From an uncultured Clostridia bacterium (lineage in GTDB: Bacteria > Bacillota > Clostridia > Oscillospirales > Acutalibacteraceae), in NCBI GenBank assembly GCA_944412495.1, contig CALYBL010000030.1:1-64000 (forward strand): 64,000 nt of DNA, written 5' to 3'. The notes under the pieces were generated by a model. It did no database searches. It was not told the DNA's origin and saw nothing but the letters and a program-made list of their open reading frames with translations. This document shows positions 17,959 through 28,154 of this stretch, in pieces. The position numbers and the translations under genes were made by a program. The number at the start of each line of letters is the position of its first letter. Position 1 is the stretch's first letter.

Positions 17959-18553
17959 TTTTCTCCCTCATCATTTCTTCAAGCTTTTCTCTGAATATGT
18001 TAAGTGCCCTGCCCCTGTGGCTTACTGCATCCTTTTCCCCTGCGCTCATCTCGGCAAAGCTTATGCCGTTATATAAAAACACCGGGTCATAGCCAAATCC
18101 GCCGCTGCCCTCAGGAGACTGCGCTATCACACCGTCGCAGCTGCCCTCGGCGCGCAGCACACGTCCGTCCGGCCACACCGCACAGACAGAGCTCACAAAA
18201 TGAGCCGTGCGCTCCTGCTCCGGCACATCCTTAAGCGCGGCGAGCAGCTTTGCTATATTTCTTCCGTCATTCCCGTCCTCGCCGGAGTAGCGCTTTGAGT
18301 ACACTCCCGGCGCGCCGCCTAAAAAGTCCACCATCAGACCGGAATCATCCGCCACCGACGGCAAACCCGTTGCTTTGCAGCCCGCCTGAGCCTTTAAAAA
18401 CGCGTTTTCCGCAAAGGTGCTGCCCGTCTCCTCAACCTCCTCAAGAGGTGTCTCAAGGTCGGCCTCGCATATTGCAGATATGCCGAGCGGCTTTAGTATG
18501 CGCAGCATCTCATCAAGCTTCTTTCTGTTTTTTGTTGCTATAAAAAATGTCAT
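17945..18553 (-). CDS. rdgB: XTP/dITP diphosphatase (RdgB/HAM1)
   Basis: 202 residues, family length. The enzyme clears non-canonical purine nucleoside triphosphates (XTP, dITP) to monophosphates and prevents their incorporation. Motifs visible are FIATKNRKK near the N-terminus, SVADDSGL in the middle, GFGYDPVF, and the C-terminal AVSHRGRAL. It is the first gene of the cluster running down to rsfS, about 50 bases downstream of ftsY. Confidence 0.95.
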   Translation of the reverse strand: MTFFIATKNRKKLDEMLRILKPLGISAICEADLETPLEEVEETGSTFAENAFLKAQAGCKATGLPSVADDSGLMVDFLGGAPGVYSKRYSGEDGNDGRNIAKLLAALKDVPEQERTAHFVSSVCAVWPDGRVLRAEGSCDGVIAQSPEGSGGFGYDPVFLYNGISFAEMSAGEKDAVSHRGRALNIFREKLEEMMREKNADK

Positions 18554-18603
18554 TATCTCTCTCCTGCTGCTGTTTGTTCCGGGTAAGCGCCGAGCATAAG
18601 ATA

Positions 18604-19509
18604 TCAGCCCTCAAACAGCGCTTCGGTAAATTGGTCGGCGTCAAAGGTCTGCAAGTCGTCTATTCCTTCACCGACGCCGATAAGCTTTACCGGTATGCCG
18701 AGGTCGTTCTTTATTGCCAGAACTATGCCGCCCTTTGCCGTGCCGTCGAGCTTCGTCAGCACTATGCCGGTAATGGCAGATGCCGAGGAAAACTCCCTTG
18801 CCTGACTGACGGCGTTCTGCCCGGTAGATGCATCAAGGACAAGCAAGGTTTCAATATCCGCCTCCGGCAGCTCTCGCGATACTACCTTTGATATCTTCGC
18901 AAGCTCGTCCATAAGATTCTTTTTGTTGTGCAGGCGGCCGGCGGTATCGCATATTATAACGTCGCTGCCGCGAGATTTTGCTGCGGATATCGCGTCGAAA
19001 ACCACTGCCGCCGGGTCGGAGCCGCCGCCGTGCTTTACTATCTCCGCACCCGCGCGGTCAGCCCACACCTGAAGCTGCTCTATAGCCGCCGCCCTGAAGG
19101 TATCGGCCGCTCCGAGTATCACGCTTTTGCCCTGCTGCTTAAGATTATATGCCAGCTTGCCTATCGTAGTAGTCTTGCCGACTCCGTTTACGCCTATGAC
19201 AAGGATAAGCGACGGCTTTGTGTTAAGATTCAGCTCCGGAGTATCACCGAGCATTTCCCTTATAACACGCTTAAGCGCGCTGCGGGCCTCATCCGGCTCC
19301 TTAAGCTTCTCTTCCTTAACTATCTGGCGAAGGCGCTCACATATCGCCATAGATGTATTAACCCCTACATCCGCCGTTACGAGTATTTCCTCAAGCTCGT
19401 CGTAAAGATTATCATCTATTTTAGAAAATTTGAATACGTCGTTGAGCTTGGCGGCAAAGGATTCTCTCGTCTTTTTAAGCCCGCCGCTTATTTTACTGAA
19501 CAGACCCAT
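18604..19509 (-). CDS. ftsY: signal recognition particle receptor FtsY
   Basis: 301 residues, nearly all NG domain; the acidic A domain of E. coli FtsY is absent, as is usual in Firmicutes. The SRP GTPase motifs are present: GVNGVGKT (106-113), DTFRAAAIEQL, DTAGR and TKLDGTAKGG. It receives SRP-ribosome complexes at the membrane. It follows smc in the classic rnc-smc-ftsY order, but with a gap of about 280 bases that holds only a CCCTGCC/GGCAGGG hairpin (19563-19584). Confidence 0.97.
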   Translation of the reverse strand: MGLFSKISGGLKKTRESFAAKLNDVFKFSKIDDNLYDELEEILVTADVGVNTSMAICERLRQIVKEEKLKEPDEARSALKRVIREMLGDTPELNLNTKPSLILVIGVNGVGKTTTIGKLAYNLKQQGKSVILGAADTFRAAAIEQLQVWADRAGAEIVKHGGGSDPAAVVFDAISAAKSRGSDVIICDTAGRLHNKKNLMDELAKISKVVSRELPEADIETLLVLDASTGQNAVSQAREFSSASAITGIVLTKLDGTAKGGIVLAIKNDLGIPVKLIGVGEGIDDLQTFDADQFTEALFEG

Positions 19510-19792
19510 TTTAATTCACATAGCCTTTCTGACTACAAACAGCAATTTATAATCACGTTGTTCCCTGCCTGTAGCCGGGCAGGGCGTGCTATGAATTCTG
19601 CCGTTTCAAGATACTGCCTTAGGAAAATTTGAAGGCAATATAATCGTTTAGTATGATTTTTCACATTTTTAATCAAAGTTATGATTTTGGCAGTATTTCC
19701 ACTCAAAGGATATACTTAGGCATCACAGCGGAAAATATGGCACAGTACAAATTTGAGCTTATAAAGCCCATTAAAATCAACAGAATATAAAT

Positions 19793-22700
19793 TTACGCCA
19801 GGCTGAGGCTTTTTTCAATTTCCGAGGCGTTTATCTGCAAGAGCTTCGACACGCCCTTTTCCTGCATGGTGACGCCGTAGAGAACATCTGCCTCCTCCAT
19901 TGTCCCGCGGCGGTGGGTTATGATTATAAACTGCGTGCGGGCGCTCATTCTGCGCAGATACTGCGCAAATCTTGTTACATTGACCTCGTCCAGCGCCGCC
20001 TCAACCTCGTCGAGTATGCAGAACGGAGGCGGGTTGACCTTCATTATCGCAAAATATATCGATACCGCTATGAGCGCCTTTTCGCCGCCCGAAAGCTGCT
20101 CGATTATGGATATATTCTTGCCAGGCGGCTGCACTATTATGTCTATCCCGCTCTGCAGCACGTCGTCTGGGTCGGTAAGCTGCAAATCCGCGCTGCCGCC
20201 GCCGAAAAGCTCGGCAAATATCTTTTTAAAATGCCCGTTTATTATGCCAAACTGCTCGGTGAATATCTCGCGCATCTGCTTTGTCAGGCTGTCTATCAGC
20301 TTTGTAAGCTCTGCTTTAGACTTTTCCGCATCGTTTATCTGGACGTCTAAAAAGTCATACCGCTCCTTGACCTCCTTGTACTCCTCCACCGCAGCGACAT
20401 TTACCGCGCCAAGCGCCTTTATTTTTGACTTTACCTCTGACAGCATGCGCTTTGACGCCGCCGGGTCGTCCGTCCTTATTCCCGTCTGCTCCGCCTCTGT
20501 CTTAGTGAGCTCGTACTCGTCGTACAGCTGCGCTATTATGTCGTCGTATTCGCGAAGCAGCGTGTCCTTCTTCTCAGCAAGACGTATGACCTCGCCCGCG
20601 GCACGCTCCTTCTCCGATATCCTCGTGCGCTCTGCGGCGCGCAGCTCGTTTGCCTGCCTGTCCGCCTCGTCGCGCTTAAGTGAAAGTGACTCTATCTCGG
20701 CACGGTGCGCCTCAGCCGACTCGCGCATTCTGCCTACCGCGGCCTCTGTATCCGTTATTTCTTCGTTTAAAGCCGCGTTTTGCTCCTCTATCGACGATAT
20801 CTCGCCCAGCAGCTGCTCACGTCTGTCGTCATTGCCCTTAAGCCTGTCGCTGAGAGATGATGCCTGCTCCCTCGCCGACTGCTCGTCCTTCTGCGCGGCC
20901 ACTATTTCCAGACGCGCGGCAGAGATGCGTGCGCTAAGGGCGTCGTGCTCGCCCTTTATCTCGTCGCGGCCGCTGGTCAGCGACGCCAGTTCATCGCTCA
21001 GCACCGCCATGCTGCTCTGTGCCGCCGATATCTTTTCCTCAGCCGCAGACATTTCGCCCCTTTGCTCCTCAATGCGAAGATTAAGCTTCTGCCTTTCCGA
21101 CTCGGCAGATGTTTTGGCAGAGACTATCATATCAAGCTGCTCGCCTACGCGCTTTATTTCGCCAAGCACCCTTATCTTATCCTCGTTAGCGGTCTTGAGC
21201 ACCGACTCGGCGGCTACTATTTCCGCCTGCGAGGCCGACACCTCCTGCTTTGCGGCCTCCAAGCTGCTTTCGGCCTTATCGAGTTTTTCTTTTAGCGCGG
21301 CCGCCTCATTCTTCAGCAGCTCTATATTCTTATTGCGTATGAGCAGGCCGGATGTTTTCGACATCGAGCCGCCTGTATAAGTTCCGCCGGAATTTATCTG
21401 CTGACCGTCCAGCGTGACTATTTTATATTTATACCCCGCTTTTTTCGCTATTGCGGAAGCGTTGTCAAGATTATCCGCCACGACCGTGCGCCCCAGAAGG
21501 AAATCTACTATGCCTTTGAATTTCGCGTCTGCGGATATCAGTGTATTCGCCGTACCTATGTAGCCCGGCATTCCGCGCTCCGCCGGGGGCGCCATCGGCG
21601 TGCCCCTTACTGAAGTGAGCGGCATGAACGTCGCCCTGCCGCCGCGCTTCTCCTTCAAAAATGCTATCGCCTGCTTGGCGGAATTTTCGTTTTCCACCAC
21701 TATGTTCTGCATGGCGCCGCCAAGCGCCGTCTCTATGGCAAGCCCATACTCCTGCGGCACGCTTATAAGCCGCGACACGGGCCCCAGTATCCCCGGCAGG
21801 TTGCGGCTGTGCGACATAACGAGCCTTACAGAGCCCAAAAAGCCCTCCATGTTGTTTTCTAAATCGGCGAGTATTTTGGCGCGGCGCTCCTTTTCGCTTA
21901 TCTGAGAAGAAAGCTCGTCAATCTCCTTTTGGCGCTCGGCAAGCTGCTTCTCCTTTATGCTCAGCATCATGGAATAACCCTTGAGTGAGTTGCCGCACTC
22001 CGTTATCTTTTCATCACAGGCGTCGAGGTCGGTATTAAGCTCTGCTCTTTCCTCCGAAAGCCGGCGCTCTCTGTCCTCATAATCCGCCGCGCTGCCGTCG
22101 AGCATGGCAAGGCGCTGCCCAGCCTCCTCAACAGCCGATGACGCTACCGCAAGCTCTACCCGGTGCTGTGAAAGCTCCGCTGTTAGCAGTCCCATGCGCT
22201 TGTTTATGTCGTCTATCTTATCCGAATAGCCGGAGGTGCGGTTCATAAGCTCCTCAAGCTCCGCCGTAAGGGAATTAAGCGCTTCCTGCTTTTTCCTCAC
22301 CGATTCTGCACAGCCGTCCGCCTGCGCCGACGCCGCGGCCATGCGCTGCTCGATATCCGCCCTGTCTCCCGATAGCGACTCTATATTATCACGAATCCGA
22401 TCTATCGTGGCGTTGTTGTGGAAGATTGTATTTCTTTTTACCGCAGCGTCGCTCTCAGCCTTTGACGCAGACTCCTCCACCTGGGATATTTCACGCCGTA
22501 TCTCGTCTATCTGCGCCGAGCACTGCTGCGAGAGCAGCGCATGCTCCTCAATATCCGACTCCGTCTTGCTGAGCTCACGCTCAAGCTGTTCAAGCTCTGC
22601 CCGCGCGAGGCTTATCTTCTCCTCCTGCTCGCTCACCGCCTGCTGAGACTTATCCAGCGTGTACAGCCAAAGCCCTATCTCCAGCTTTTTCTTGCTGTCG

Positions 22701-23356
22701 CTCAGAGAAAGGAACTCTGCCGCTTTCTCGCTCTGCTCCTTAAGCGGACCTATGCGGTCCTTAAGCTCTGAAAATATGTCGTGCAGGCGCAGCAGATTGT
22801 CCTCCGCCGCGCTGAGCTTCTTTTCCGCCTCGCCCTTGCGGTAGCGGAATTTCGTTATGCCGGCCGCCTCCTCAAATATCTCGCGGCGCTGTGTGGATTT
22901 TGACGAAACTATTTCGTCTATGCGGCCCTGCCCGATTATAGAATAGCCGTCGCGGCCAAGACCCGTGTCCATAAACAGCTCGTATATGTCCTTAAGGCGC
23001 ACCGCCGCGCCGTTAATGCGGTATTCGCTCTCACCCGAACGGTAGTAGCGGCGCGTAACGTTCACAAAATCATTGTCGAACGGCAGCGTACGGTCGGTGT
23101 TATTTATCACGAGCGTGACCTCGGCGCTGCCGGACGGCCTGCGCTCAGCCGTACCGCCGAAAATAACGTCCTCCATCCTGCCCGAGCGCAGCGACTTGGT
23201 CGACTGCTCGCCAAGCACCCAGCGCACGGCGTCGGAAACGTTGCTCTTGCCCGAGCCGTTCGGTCCCACTACCGCCGTTATGCCGCTGCGGAAGCTGAGC
23301 CGGGTTTTATCCGGAAATGACTTAAAGCCCTTTATCTCTATCGAATCTAATACCAA
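19793..23356 (-). CDS. smc: chromosome segregation protein SMC
   Basis: 1187 residues, full length. SMC dimers with ScpAB organise and segregate the chromosome. Walker A GPNGSGKS is at 31-38, followed by two long coiled-coil arms rich in Glu, Ala, Ser and Lys, a hinge around residues 505-680, then the C-terminal signature LSGGEKALIAVSIYFA and Walker B FCILDEVEAALDE. The start is a TTG codon at 23356, with AAAGGGGG about 9 bases upstream. It lies in the rnc-radical SAM-smc-ftsY cluster. Confidence 0.97.
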   Translation of the reverse strand: MVLDSIEIKGFKSFPDKTRLSFRSGITAVVGPNGSGKSNVSDAVRWVLGEQSTKSLRSGRMEDVIFGGTAERRPSGSAEVTLVINNTDRTLPFDNDFVNVTRRYYRSGESEYRINGAAVRLKDIYELFMDTGLGRDGYSIIGQGRIDEIVSSKSTQRREIFEEAAGITKFRYRKGEAEKKLSAAEDNLLRLHDIFSELKDRIGPLKEQSEKAAEFLSLSDSKKKLEIGLWLYTLDKSQQAVSEQEEKISLARAELEQLERELSKTESDIEEHALLSQQCSAQIDEIRREISQVEESASKAESDAAVKRNTIFHNNATIDRIRDNIESLSGDRADIEQRMAAASAQADGCAESVRKKQEALNSLTAELEELMNRTSGYSDKIDDINKRMGLLTAELSQHRVELAVASSAVEEAGQRLAMLDGSAADYEDRERRLSEERAELNTDLDACDEKITECGNSLKGYSMMLSIKEKQLAERQKEIDELSSQISEKERRAKILADLENNMEGFLGSVRLVMSHSRNLPGILGPVSRLISVPQEYGLAIETALGGAMQNIVVENENSAKQAIAFLKEKRGGRATFMPLTSVRGTPMAPPAERGMPGYIGTANTLISADAKFKGIVDFLLGRTVVADNLDNASAIAKKAGYKYKIVTLDGQQINSGGTYTGGSMSKTSGLLIRNKNIELLKNEAAALKEKLDKAESSLEAAKQEVSASQAEIVAAESVLKTANEDKIRVLGEIKRVGEQLDMIVSAKTSAESERQKLNLRIEEQRGEMSAAEEKISAAQSSMAVLSDELASLTSGRDEIKGEHDALSARISAARLEIVAAQKDEQSAREQASSLSDRLKGNDDRREQLLGEISSIEEQNAALNEEITDTEAAVGRMRESAEAHRAEIESLSLKRDEADRQANELRAAERTRISEKERAAGEVIRLAEKKDTLLREYDDIIAQLYDEYELTKTEAEQTGIRTDDPAASKRMLSEVKSKIKALGAVNVAAVEEYKEVKERYDFLDVQINDAEKSKAELTKLIDSLTKQMREIFTEQFGIINGHFKKIFAELFGGGSADLQLTDPDDVLQSGIDIIVQPPGKNISIIEQLSGGEKALIAVSIYFAIMKVNPPPFCILDEVEAALDEVNVTRFAQYLRRMSARTQFIIITHRRGTMEEADVLYGVTMQEKGVSKLLQINASEIEKSLSLA

Positions 23357-23543
23357 ACGGCCGGTCCCCCTTTATGTAAACTTAATACTTCGATTAATTA
23401 TAATTATACACAGAATTTAAGGTTGTTTTATGTAAACTATCTTTTGCGTGCGCCCGGCTCTCCAGAAGAAATTACGGAGGACTAAATGTATGTCCAAACG
23501 CATCGGCGGTGCAAATGCGAAATAAGCTCCGGCAAGAGGCGCA

Positions 23544-24539
23544 CTAAGCCCTGCCGAGAAACAAAACCTCTATATCTCCGCCCGACAGCCTGTCCGACTC
23601 CTCCACGCGGCAGTCGTAGCCCTTATCCTTTAATTTTAATATGTTGGCGCGGCGTTGTCCAGTCATTTTTGACATATGACCAACAGCCGTATATATCGTA
23701 TATTTGCCGTGTCTGCCGCCTGAGCGCATTATTTCCTCTATCGCTCTGTCATAGCAGCGCGCGTTGTCGCAAAGCTCCCTGAAGGCCGGGTGCCACGGAC
23801 CGCCGAGATAATTTTCTTTATCTATCGTATGCAGGCCGGTGCGTATCACCCTTATGCCGCGCTTTTCAAATATATCTATCAGCCTGACGCACAGGCTCAC
23901 CGCGTTCTGTAATGTCTGCGGCCGATATTTCCCGTCGCTGAAGAGAGCGCCGAGATATGTATTTTTAAAAACTATCGTCGGATATATGCGCACCGTCGCC
24001 GGAGAAAGCCGGCACAGTGACTCGGCGGTATAAATATCCCGCTCATCGTCCGACATATAAAGGCCCGTCATCATCTGAAGCCCCAGCTCAAAGCCCTCCT
24101 GGGCTATAAGGAAAGACGCATTTTCGACGTCCGCCGCCGTATGCCCGCGACGGTTGGCGGCAAGCACCGCATCGTCCATGGACTGCGCGCCAAGCTCTAC
24201 GGCTGTTACGCCGTGAGCCTTAAGTATCGACAGCACCTCTTCGTCTATTGCGTCCGGCCGGGTAGAAACGCGGATGCCGCGCACCGTTCCGTTTTTGACG
24301 TATCCATACGCCGCACTCAGCAGCGTCAGCATATAATCCCTGTCGATAGCCGTAAAGCTGCCGCCGAAAAAGGCTATTTCCGTGTCCGGCCCTATCGTAC
24401 CGGCGCGAGCTACGGCCTCTTCAACATCATACGCCGACGGCAGTGAATGCACGCCGGTTATGGCGTTTTGGTCGCAGAAGCTGCAGCGGTGCCGGCAGCC
24501 CACATGCGGCACAAATATCGAGATGTTCGCGTGTCTCAT
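23544..24539 (-). CDS. Elp3-like radical SAM protein
   Basis: 331 residues. The [4Fe-4S]-SAM cluster motif is CX3CX2C at Cys15, Cys19 and Cys22 (GCRHRCSFC). GGSFTA and STRPDAI are typical of the Elp3/MiaB-like radical SAM subgroup. No acetyltransferase domain follows, so it is not a full Elp3. Genes of this type are often found between rnc and smc in Clostridia; a role in tRNA modification is possible but unproven. It overlaps the end of rnc by 4 bases. Confidence 0.85.
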   Translation of the reverse strand: MRHANISIFVPHVGCRHRCSFCDQNAITGVHSLPSAYDVEEAVARAGTIGPDTEIAFFGGSFTAIDRDYMLTLLSAAYGYVKNGTVRGIRVSTRPDAIDEEVLSILKAHGVTAVELGAQSMDDAVLAANRRGHTAADVENASFLIAQEGFELGLQMMTGLYMSDDERDIYTAESLCRLSPATVRIYPTIVFKNTYLGALFSDGKYRPQTLQNAVSLCVRLIDIFEKRGIRVIRTGLHTIDKENYLGGPWHPAFRELCDNARCYDRAIEEIMRSGGRHGKYTIYTAVGHMSKMTGQRRANILKLKDKGYDCRVEESDRLSGGDIEVLFLGRA

Positions 24540-25210
24540 ACTTCGCCCATAAGCTTTAGCGCTTCTTTTGCGGCGGCCTGCTCTGCCGCCTTTTTGCTGT
24601 GTCCCTCGCCGCGGCCTATTATGTTGGAGTTAAGCAGCACCTCCACCTCAAACCGCTTGTCGTGGTCGGGGCCGGATTCGCCTGTAAGCCTGTATTCAAG
24701 CTGCTCCTCCGGATTCTGCTGTATTATCTCCTGAAGGGTGGTCTTGTAGTCGAGTGCGCTTGTGCTGTCAATATTCTTAAGCTTCTCCTTTATAAACGGG
24801 AGTACAAAGCTCCTCGCGCTGTCCATGCCGGAGTCGAGATAAATCGCGGCGAGCATGGCTTCAAACGCATCGGCCAGTATCGACGGGCGCTGACGCCCGC
24901 CTGTGTGCTCCTCACCATGACCGAGCTTAAGACACTCGCCTATACCTAATTCTCTCGATATCTCGCACAGTGATTTCTCGCAGACCAGTGCCGCCCTGAG
25001 CTTTGTAAGCTCACCCTCCGGCTGATGGCTGTACTCCTTAAACAGATACTCCGACGTTATTATTGAGAGCACCGAGTCTCCTAAAAACTCCAGCCGCTCA
25101 TTTGATTCGGTCCCTTTTTTCTTCTCATTTGAATAGGAGGAATGCGTAAGCGCTGTGCTCAGCAGCTCCTTATTTTTAAATGTATATTTCAGATTCTTTT
25201 CTATATCCAT
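24536..25210 (-). CDS. rnc: ribonuclease III
   Basis: 224 residues from the chosen start. It cuts double-stranded RNA, processing rRNA precursors and some mRNAs. The signature NERLEFLGDSVL is at 37-48, with the acidic catalytic residues intact, and a dsRNA-binding domain occupies about 154-222 (DYKTTLQEIIQ, GEGHSKKAAEQAAAKEAL). The ORF is open upstream to 25369, but residues before MDIEKNLKYTF do not resemble the family and no good ribosome binding site precedes them. Confidence 0.95.
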   Translation of the reverse strand: MDIEKNLKYTFKNKELLSTALTHSSYSNEKKKGTESNERLEFLGDSVLSIITSEYLFKEYSHQPEGELTKLRAALVCEKSLCEISRELGIGECLKLGHGEEHTGGRQRPSILADAFEAMLAAIYLDSGMDSARSFVLPFIKEKLKNIDSTSALDYKTTLQEIIQQNPEEQLEYRLTGESGPDHDKRFEVEVLLNSNIIGRGEGHSKKAAEQAAAKEALKLMGEV

Positions 25211-25442
25211 TTTACCAGTCCAATCAAAATTGCTCGTTTTATAAAATCGTTTGCGCAAAGGCTTATTCGGCAGGTCTGCGATATAAAAGCATCTTCTCAT
25301 GCAATTATATTGCCCGTTATTTTCACGTTCAGACATGCACTGAGCAAAATAAATCCTGCAGCCGGGCAACGGTGAGAATATAAATCAGAACTCATTAAAA
25401 AGTCCGCTGAAGGACGTTATGCAGCTGCGGCTGCTCAGAAAA

Positions 25443-26477
25443 TCACTGTGCGTCCTGCTGCAGTGCCTGCTCCGACTTTATCTTTTCGTTGAGCTCAGGC
25501 ATTATTTGCTCTATCTTTGATATAACACCGCTCTCGCTGTAGCGTATGGCCTGACGCACTGCATTTTTCAGAGCGTTGGCGTCAGAGCTGCCGTGCGCCT
25601 TTATAACCGGCTTTGATATGCCTATAAGCGGTGCGCCGCCGTACTCTGTATAATCCATTTTCTTTTTGAGCTGCTTTAGCTGCGGCATCATCAGCGCGGC
25701 GGCGAGCTTGGTCTTCGCATTCGCCTTGAAGGCGCTTTTCACCATGCCGAAAAGATAAAGCGCAACACCCTCTGTCAGCTTAAGCACTATATTGCCGGAA
25801 AAGCCGTCGGTCACTATTATGTCGCAGCTTCCGGACGGCACCTCCCTCGCCTCTATATTGCCGATAAAGTTAAGCGGCGCCCTTTGAAGCATACGGTATG
25901 CCTCAAGCTGAAGCGGGGTGCCCTTAGTCTCCTCCACGCCTATATTGAGCAGGCCGACCTTCGGACTGTCTACCGACTCTGCATACTCCATATATATCGA
26001 AGCCATGAGTCCGAACTGCACGAGCATCTCCGGACGGCATTCGGCGTTTGCGCCTATGTCTATCACCATTATCCCGTTTTTCGCACTGGGCATTATTGGG
26101 GCAAGCGCCGCTCTCCTTACGCCCTTTATGCGCTTTACTATAAAGGTCGAGCCCATTACTGCGGCGCCGGTGCTGCCGGCCGTGACAAACGCGTCATACT
26201 CCCCGTCAGCAAGACGGCGCATGCCCTCTGCCATGGAGCAGCCCTTTTTCTCCTTTACTATAAGGTTCGGGTCGTCCTCCATAGATATCACGCCGTCGGC
26301 CGGGATTATTTTTATTTTGTCAAGACCGATGTTCATTTTAGCAGCGGCTTCCCTTATCCTTTGCTCGTCGCCGCACAGCGCCGCCTCGACACCGTACTCC
26401 AGCACAGCGTCGGCGCACCCCTTTATTATCTCCTCCGGTGCGTTGTCCCCGCCGAATGCATCTATTATCACTTTCAT
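25443..26477 (-). CDS. plsX: phosphate acyltransferase PlsX
   Basis: 344 residues, full length. PlsX converts acyl-ACP to acyl-phosphate, which PlsY (38117-38839 here) uses to acylate glycerol-3-phosphate. Typical motifs include IDAFGGDNAPEEI at the N-terminus, AGSTGAAVMG, and DGFSGNIVLK. The ribosome binding site AAAGGGGAG is upstream. The usual acpP between plsX and rnc is missing: the 230 bases between the two genes have no acyl-carrier-protein motif. Confidence 0.96.
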   Translation of the reverse strand: MKVIIDAFGGDNAPEEIIKGCADAVLEYGVEAALCGDEQRIREAAAKMNIGLDKIKIIPADGVISMEDDPNLIVKEKKGCSMAEGMRRLADGEYDAFVTAGSTGAAVMGSTFIVKRIKGVRRAALAPIMPSAKNGIMVIDIGANAECRPEMLVQFGLMASIYMEYAESVDSPKVGLLNIGVEETKGTPLQLEAYRMLQRAPLNFIGNIEAREVPSGSCDIIVTDGFSGNIVLKLTEGVALYLFGMVKSAFKANAKTKLAAALMMPQLKQLKKKMDYTEYGGAPLIGISKPVIKAHGSSDANALKNAVRQAIRYSESGVISKIEQIMPELNEKIKSEQALQQDAQ

Positions 26478-26831
26478 ACTCAGGTCTCCCCTTTACAGTA
26501 TTATCATTGTTATAATTTATCAGATATACTTACAAATCAATTTTGCAGACTAAAGCCGCGATATACGGCTGTCTGCACCGGATATATATGCCAAGCGGCG
26601 AACACACTGCCGGTGTTTTATCCGCTCCGGCTTGTCAGGATTAAGCGGCATATTGCCGCAAATATCATTGTGCGCTTATATATTCACTGATTTTGCAGCG
26701 GGAAAAAACGGCCGGCTGTTATCATGCGCAGCCGTAAAACGCAGCAGGCTTGTACAAGACAAGGCAAAGTCTGTTTTATTTCGCCGTATAAAAAGCATAG
26801 CAAAGCGGCTGCATGCTCTGACATGACAGAA
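26478..26831. other. intergenic stretch upstream of plsX
   Basis: This 354-base gap between trmFO's stop and plsX's start has no convincing gene on either strand. The 26480-26530 part is AT-rich and probably carries the plsX promoter, but I could not fix clear -35 and -10 boxes. Confidence 0.5.
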
Positions 26832-28154
26832 TTAAGCCGTCCCGCCGTTTACACCCTGCCGGGACACGAATTCGTCAAAGGAGCTGAGTCCCCTCTCCGT
26901 TATAGCCGCATAGCGCTCGCGTTTATCCTTTACAGTATAACACAACGGCGGCAAAATACCAAGGTTTGCCCCCATAGGCTGGAAATTTTTCGACTCCGAC
27001 CGCCCCACATGCCTCATAAGCGCACCGAGCATTGTATCTGCCGGGAAGAGCAGTGTTTCGCATCCCTGCAGGCGGCGCACAGCGTTTATTCCCGCCGCTA
27101 TGCCGCTGGCCGCCGACTCCATATACCCCTCAACGCCGGTCAGCTGCCCGGCAAAAAACAGCCGCGGGAGCTTTTTGAGCGATAAATCGCAGTCAAGCAG
27201 CTTGGGTGAGTTTAAAAACGTATTGCGGTGCATTACCCCGTAACGCACAAATTCGGCGTCCTCAAGGCCGGGTATAAGCGAGAATACGCGCCTTTGTTCG
27301 CCAAATTTAAGATTTGTCTGAAAGCCGACGATATTATACAGCGTGCCCTCGCTGTTCTCGCGCCTGAGCTGGACGTTCGCCCACGGTCTCCGTCCGGTAT
27401 GCGGGTCGGTAAGCCCCACCGGCTTCATCGGGCCGTACCGCGGTGCGTCATGCCCGCGCGAAGCCAGCACCTCTATCGGCATGCAGCCCTCATATACGCC
27501 GCCTTTGTCCAGCTTGCTTATCTTCGCACGCTGCGCCGAGAGCAGCGCATCTATAAATTCCTCATACTGATGCTTATCAAACGGGCAGTTTATGTAATCG
27601 TCCTCTCCGCCCCTGTCATAACGCGAGGCAAAGAAGGCCTTGTTCATATCTATGCTGTCAGCCGTCACGATAGGCGCAGCGGCGTCGTAAAAGCTGAGAT
27701 AGTCCTCGCCGAGCATGGACTTTATGCTGTCGGCCATTTTGTCCGAGGTGAGCGGGCCGGTGGCTATTATGCATACTCCGTCGGGGATATCAGTCTGCTC
27801 ACGCTCTGTGACCTCTATGTTGTCATGGGACCTTATTTTATCCGTTATATACTGTGAAAATTTATCCCTGTCCACCGCCAGCGCGCCGCCGGCCGGCACC
27901 CTGCAGGTATACGCCGCCTCAATACATATGGAGCCAAGCCGGCGCATCTCCTCCTTGAGCATGCCGGCGGCAGTAGCCGTCCGCTCGGCCTTTAGGGAGT
28001 TGGAGCACACCAGCTCGGCAAACAGCGGGCTTTTATGCGCTGCGGACATCTCAGACGGCTTTTGCTCTATGAGCGTCACCCTTACTCCGCTGTTCGCTAT
28101 GCGCCACGCCGCCTCGCACCCGGCGAGTCCGGCGCCGACTACCGTCGCCCGCAT
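26832..28154 (-). CDS. trmFO: TrmFO, folate-dependent tRNA uracil-54 methyltransferase
   Basis: 440 residues. This FAD enzyme uses methylenetetrahydrofolate to make 5-methyluridine at position 54 of tRNA. The FAD-binding motif VVGAGLAGCEAAW is at the N-terminus, and Cys50 in LVCSNSLKAE corresponds to a conserved catalytic-region cysteine of the family. The motif GLQG-like RVPAGGALAVDRD and the C-terminal FQPMGANLGILPP are also typical. Its start codon overlaps the stop codon of topA by one base (TAATG), so the two are translationally coupled. Confidence 0.96.
   Translation of the reverse strand: MRATVVGAGLAGCEAAWRIANSGVRVTLIEQKPSEMSAAHKSPLFAELVCSNSLKAERTATAAGMLKEEMRRLGSICIEAAYTCRVPAGGALAVDRDKFSQYITDKIRSHDNIEVTEREQTDIPDGVCIIATGPLTSDKMADSIKSMLGEDYLSFYDAAAPIVTADSIDMNKAFFASRYDRGGEDDYINCPFDKHQYEEFIDALLSAQRAKISKLDKGGVYEGCMPIEVLASRGHDAPRYGPMKPVGLTDPHTGRRPWANVQLRRENSEGTLYNIVGFQTNLKFGEQRRVFSLIPGLEDAEFVRYGVMHRNTFLNSPKLLDCDLSLKKLPRLFFAGQLTGVEGYMESAASGIAAGINAVRRLQGCETLLFPADTMLGALMRHVGRSESKNFQPMGANLGILPPLCYTVKDKRERYAAITERGLSSFDEFVSRQGVNGGTA

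Noticed and set aside
19920..21380. Plus-strand open frame of 486 codons
   Set aside because: It is entirely antisense to smc, is extremely Ser-rich, and reflects the coiled-coil codon pattern of smc. No ribosome binding site or domain.
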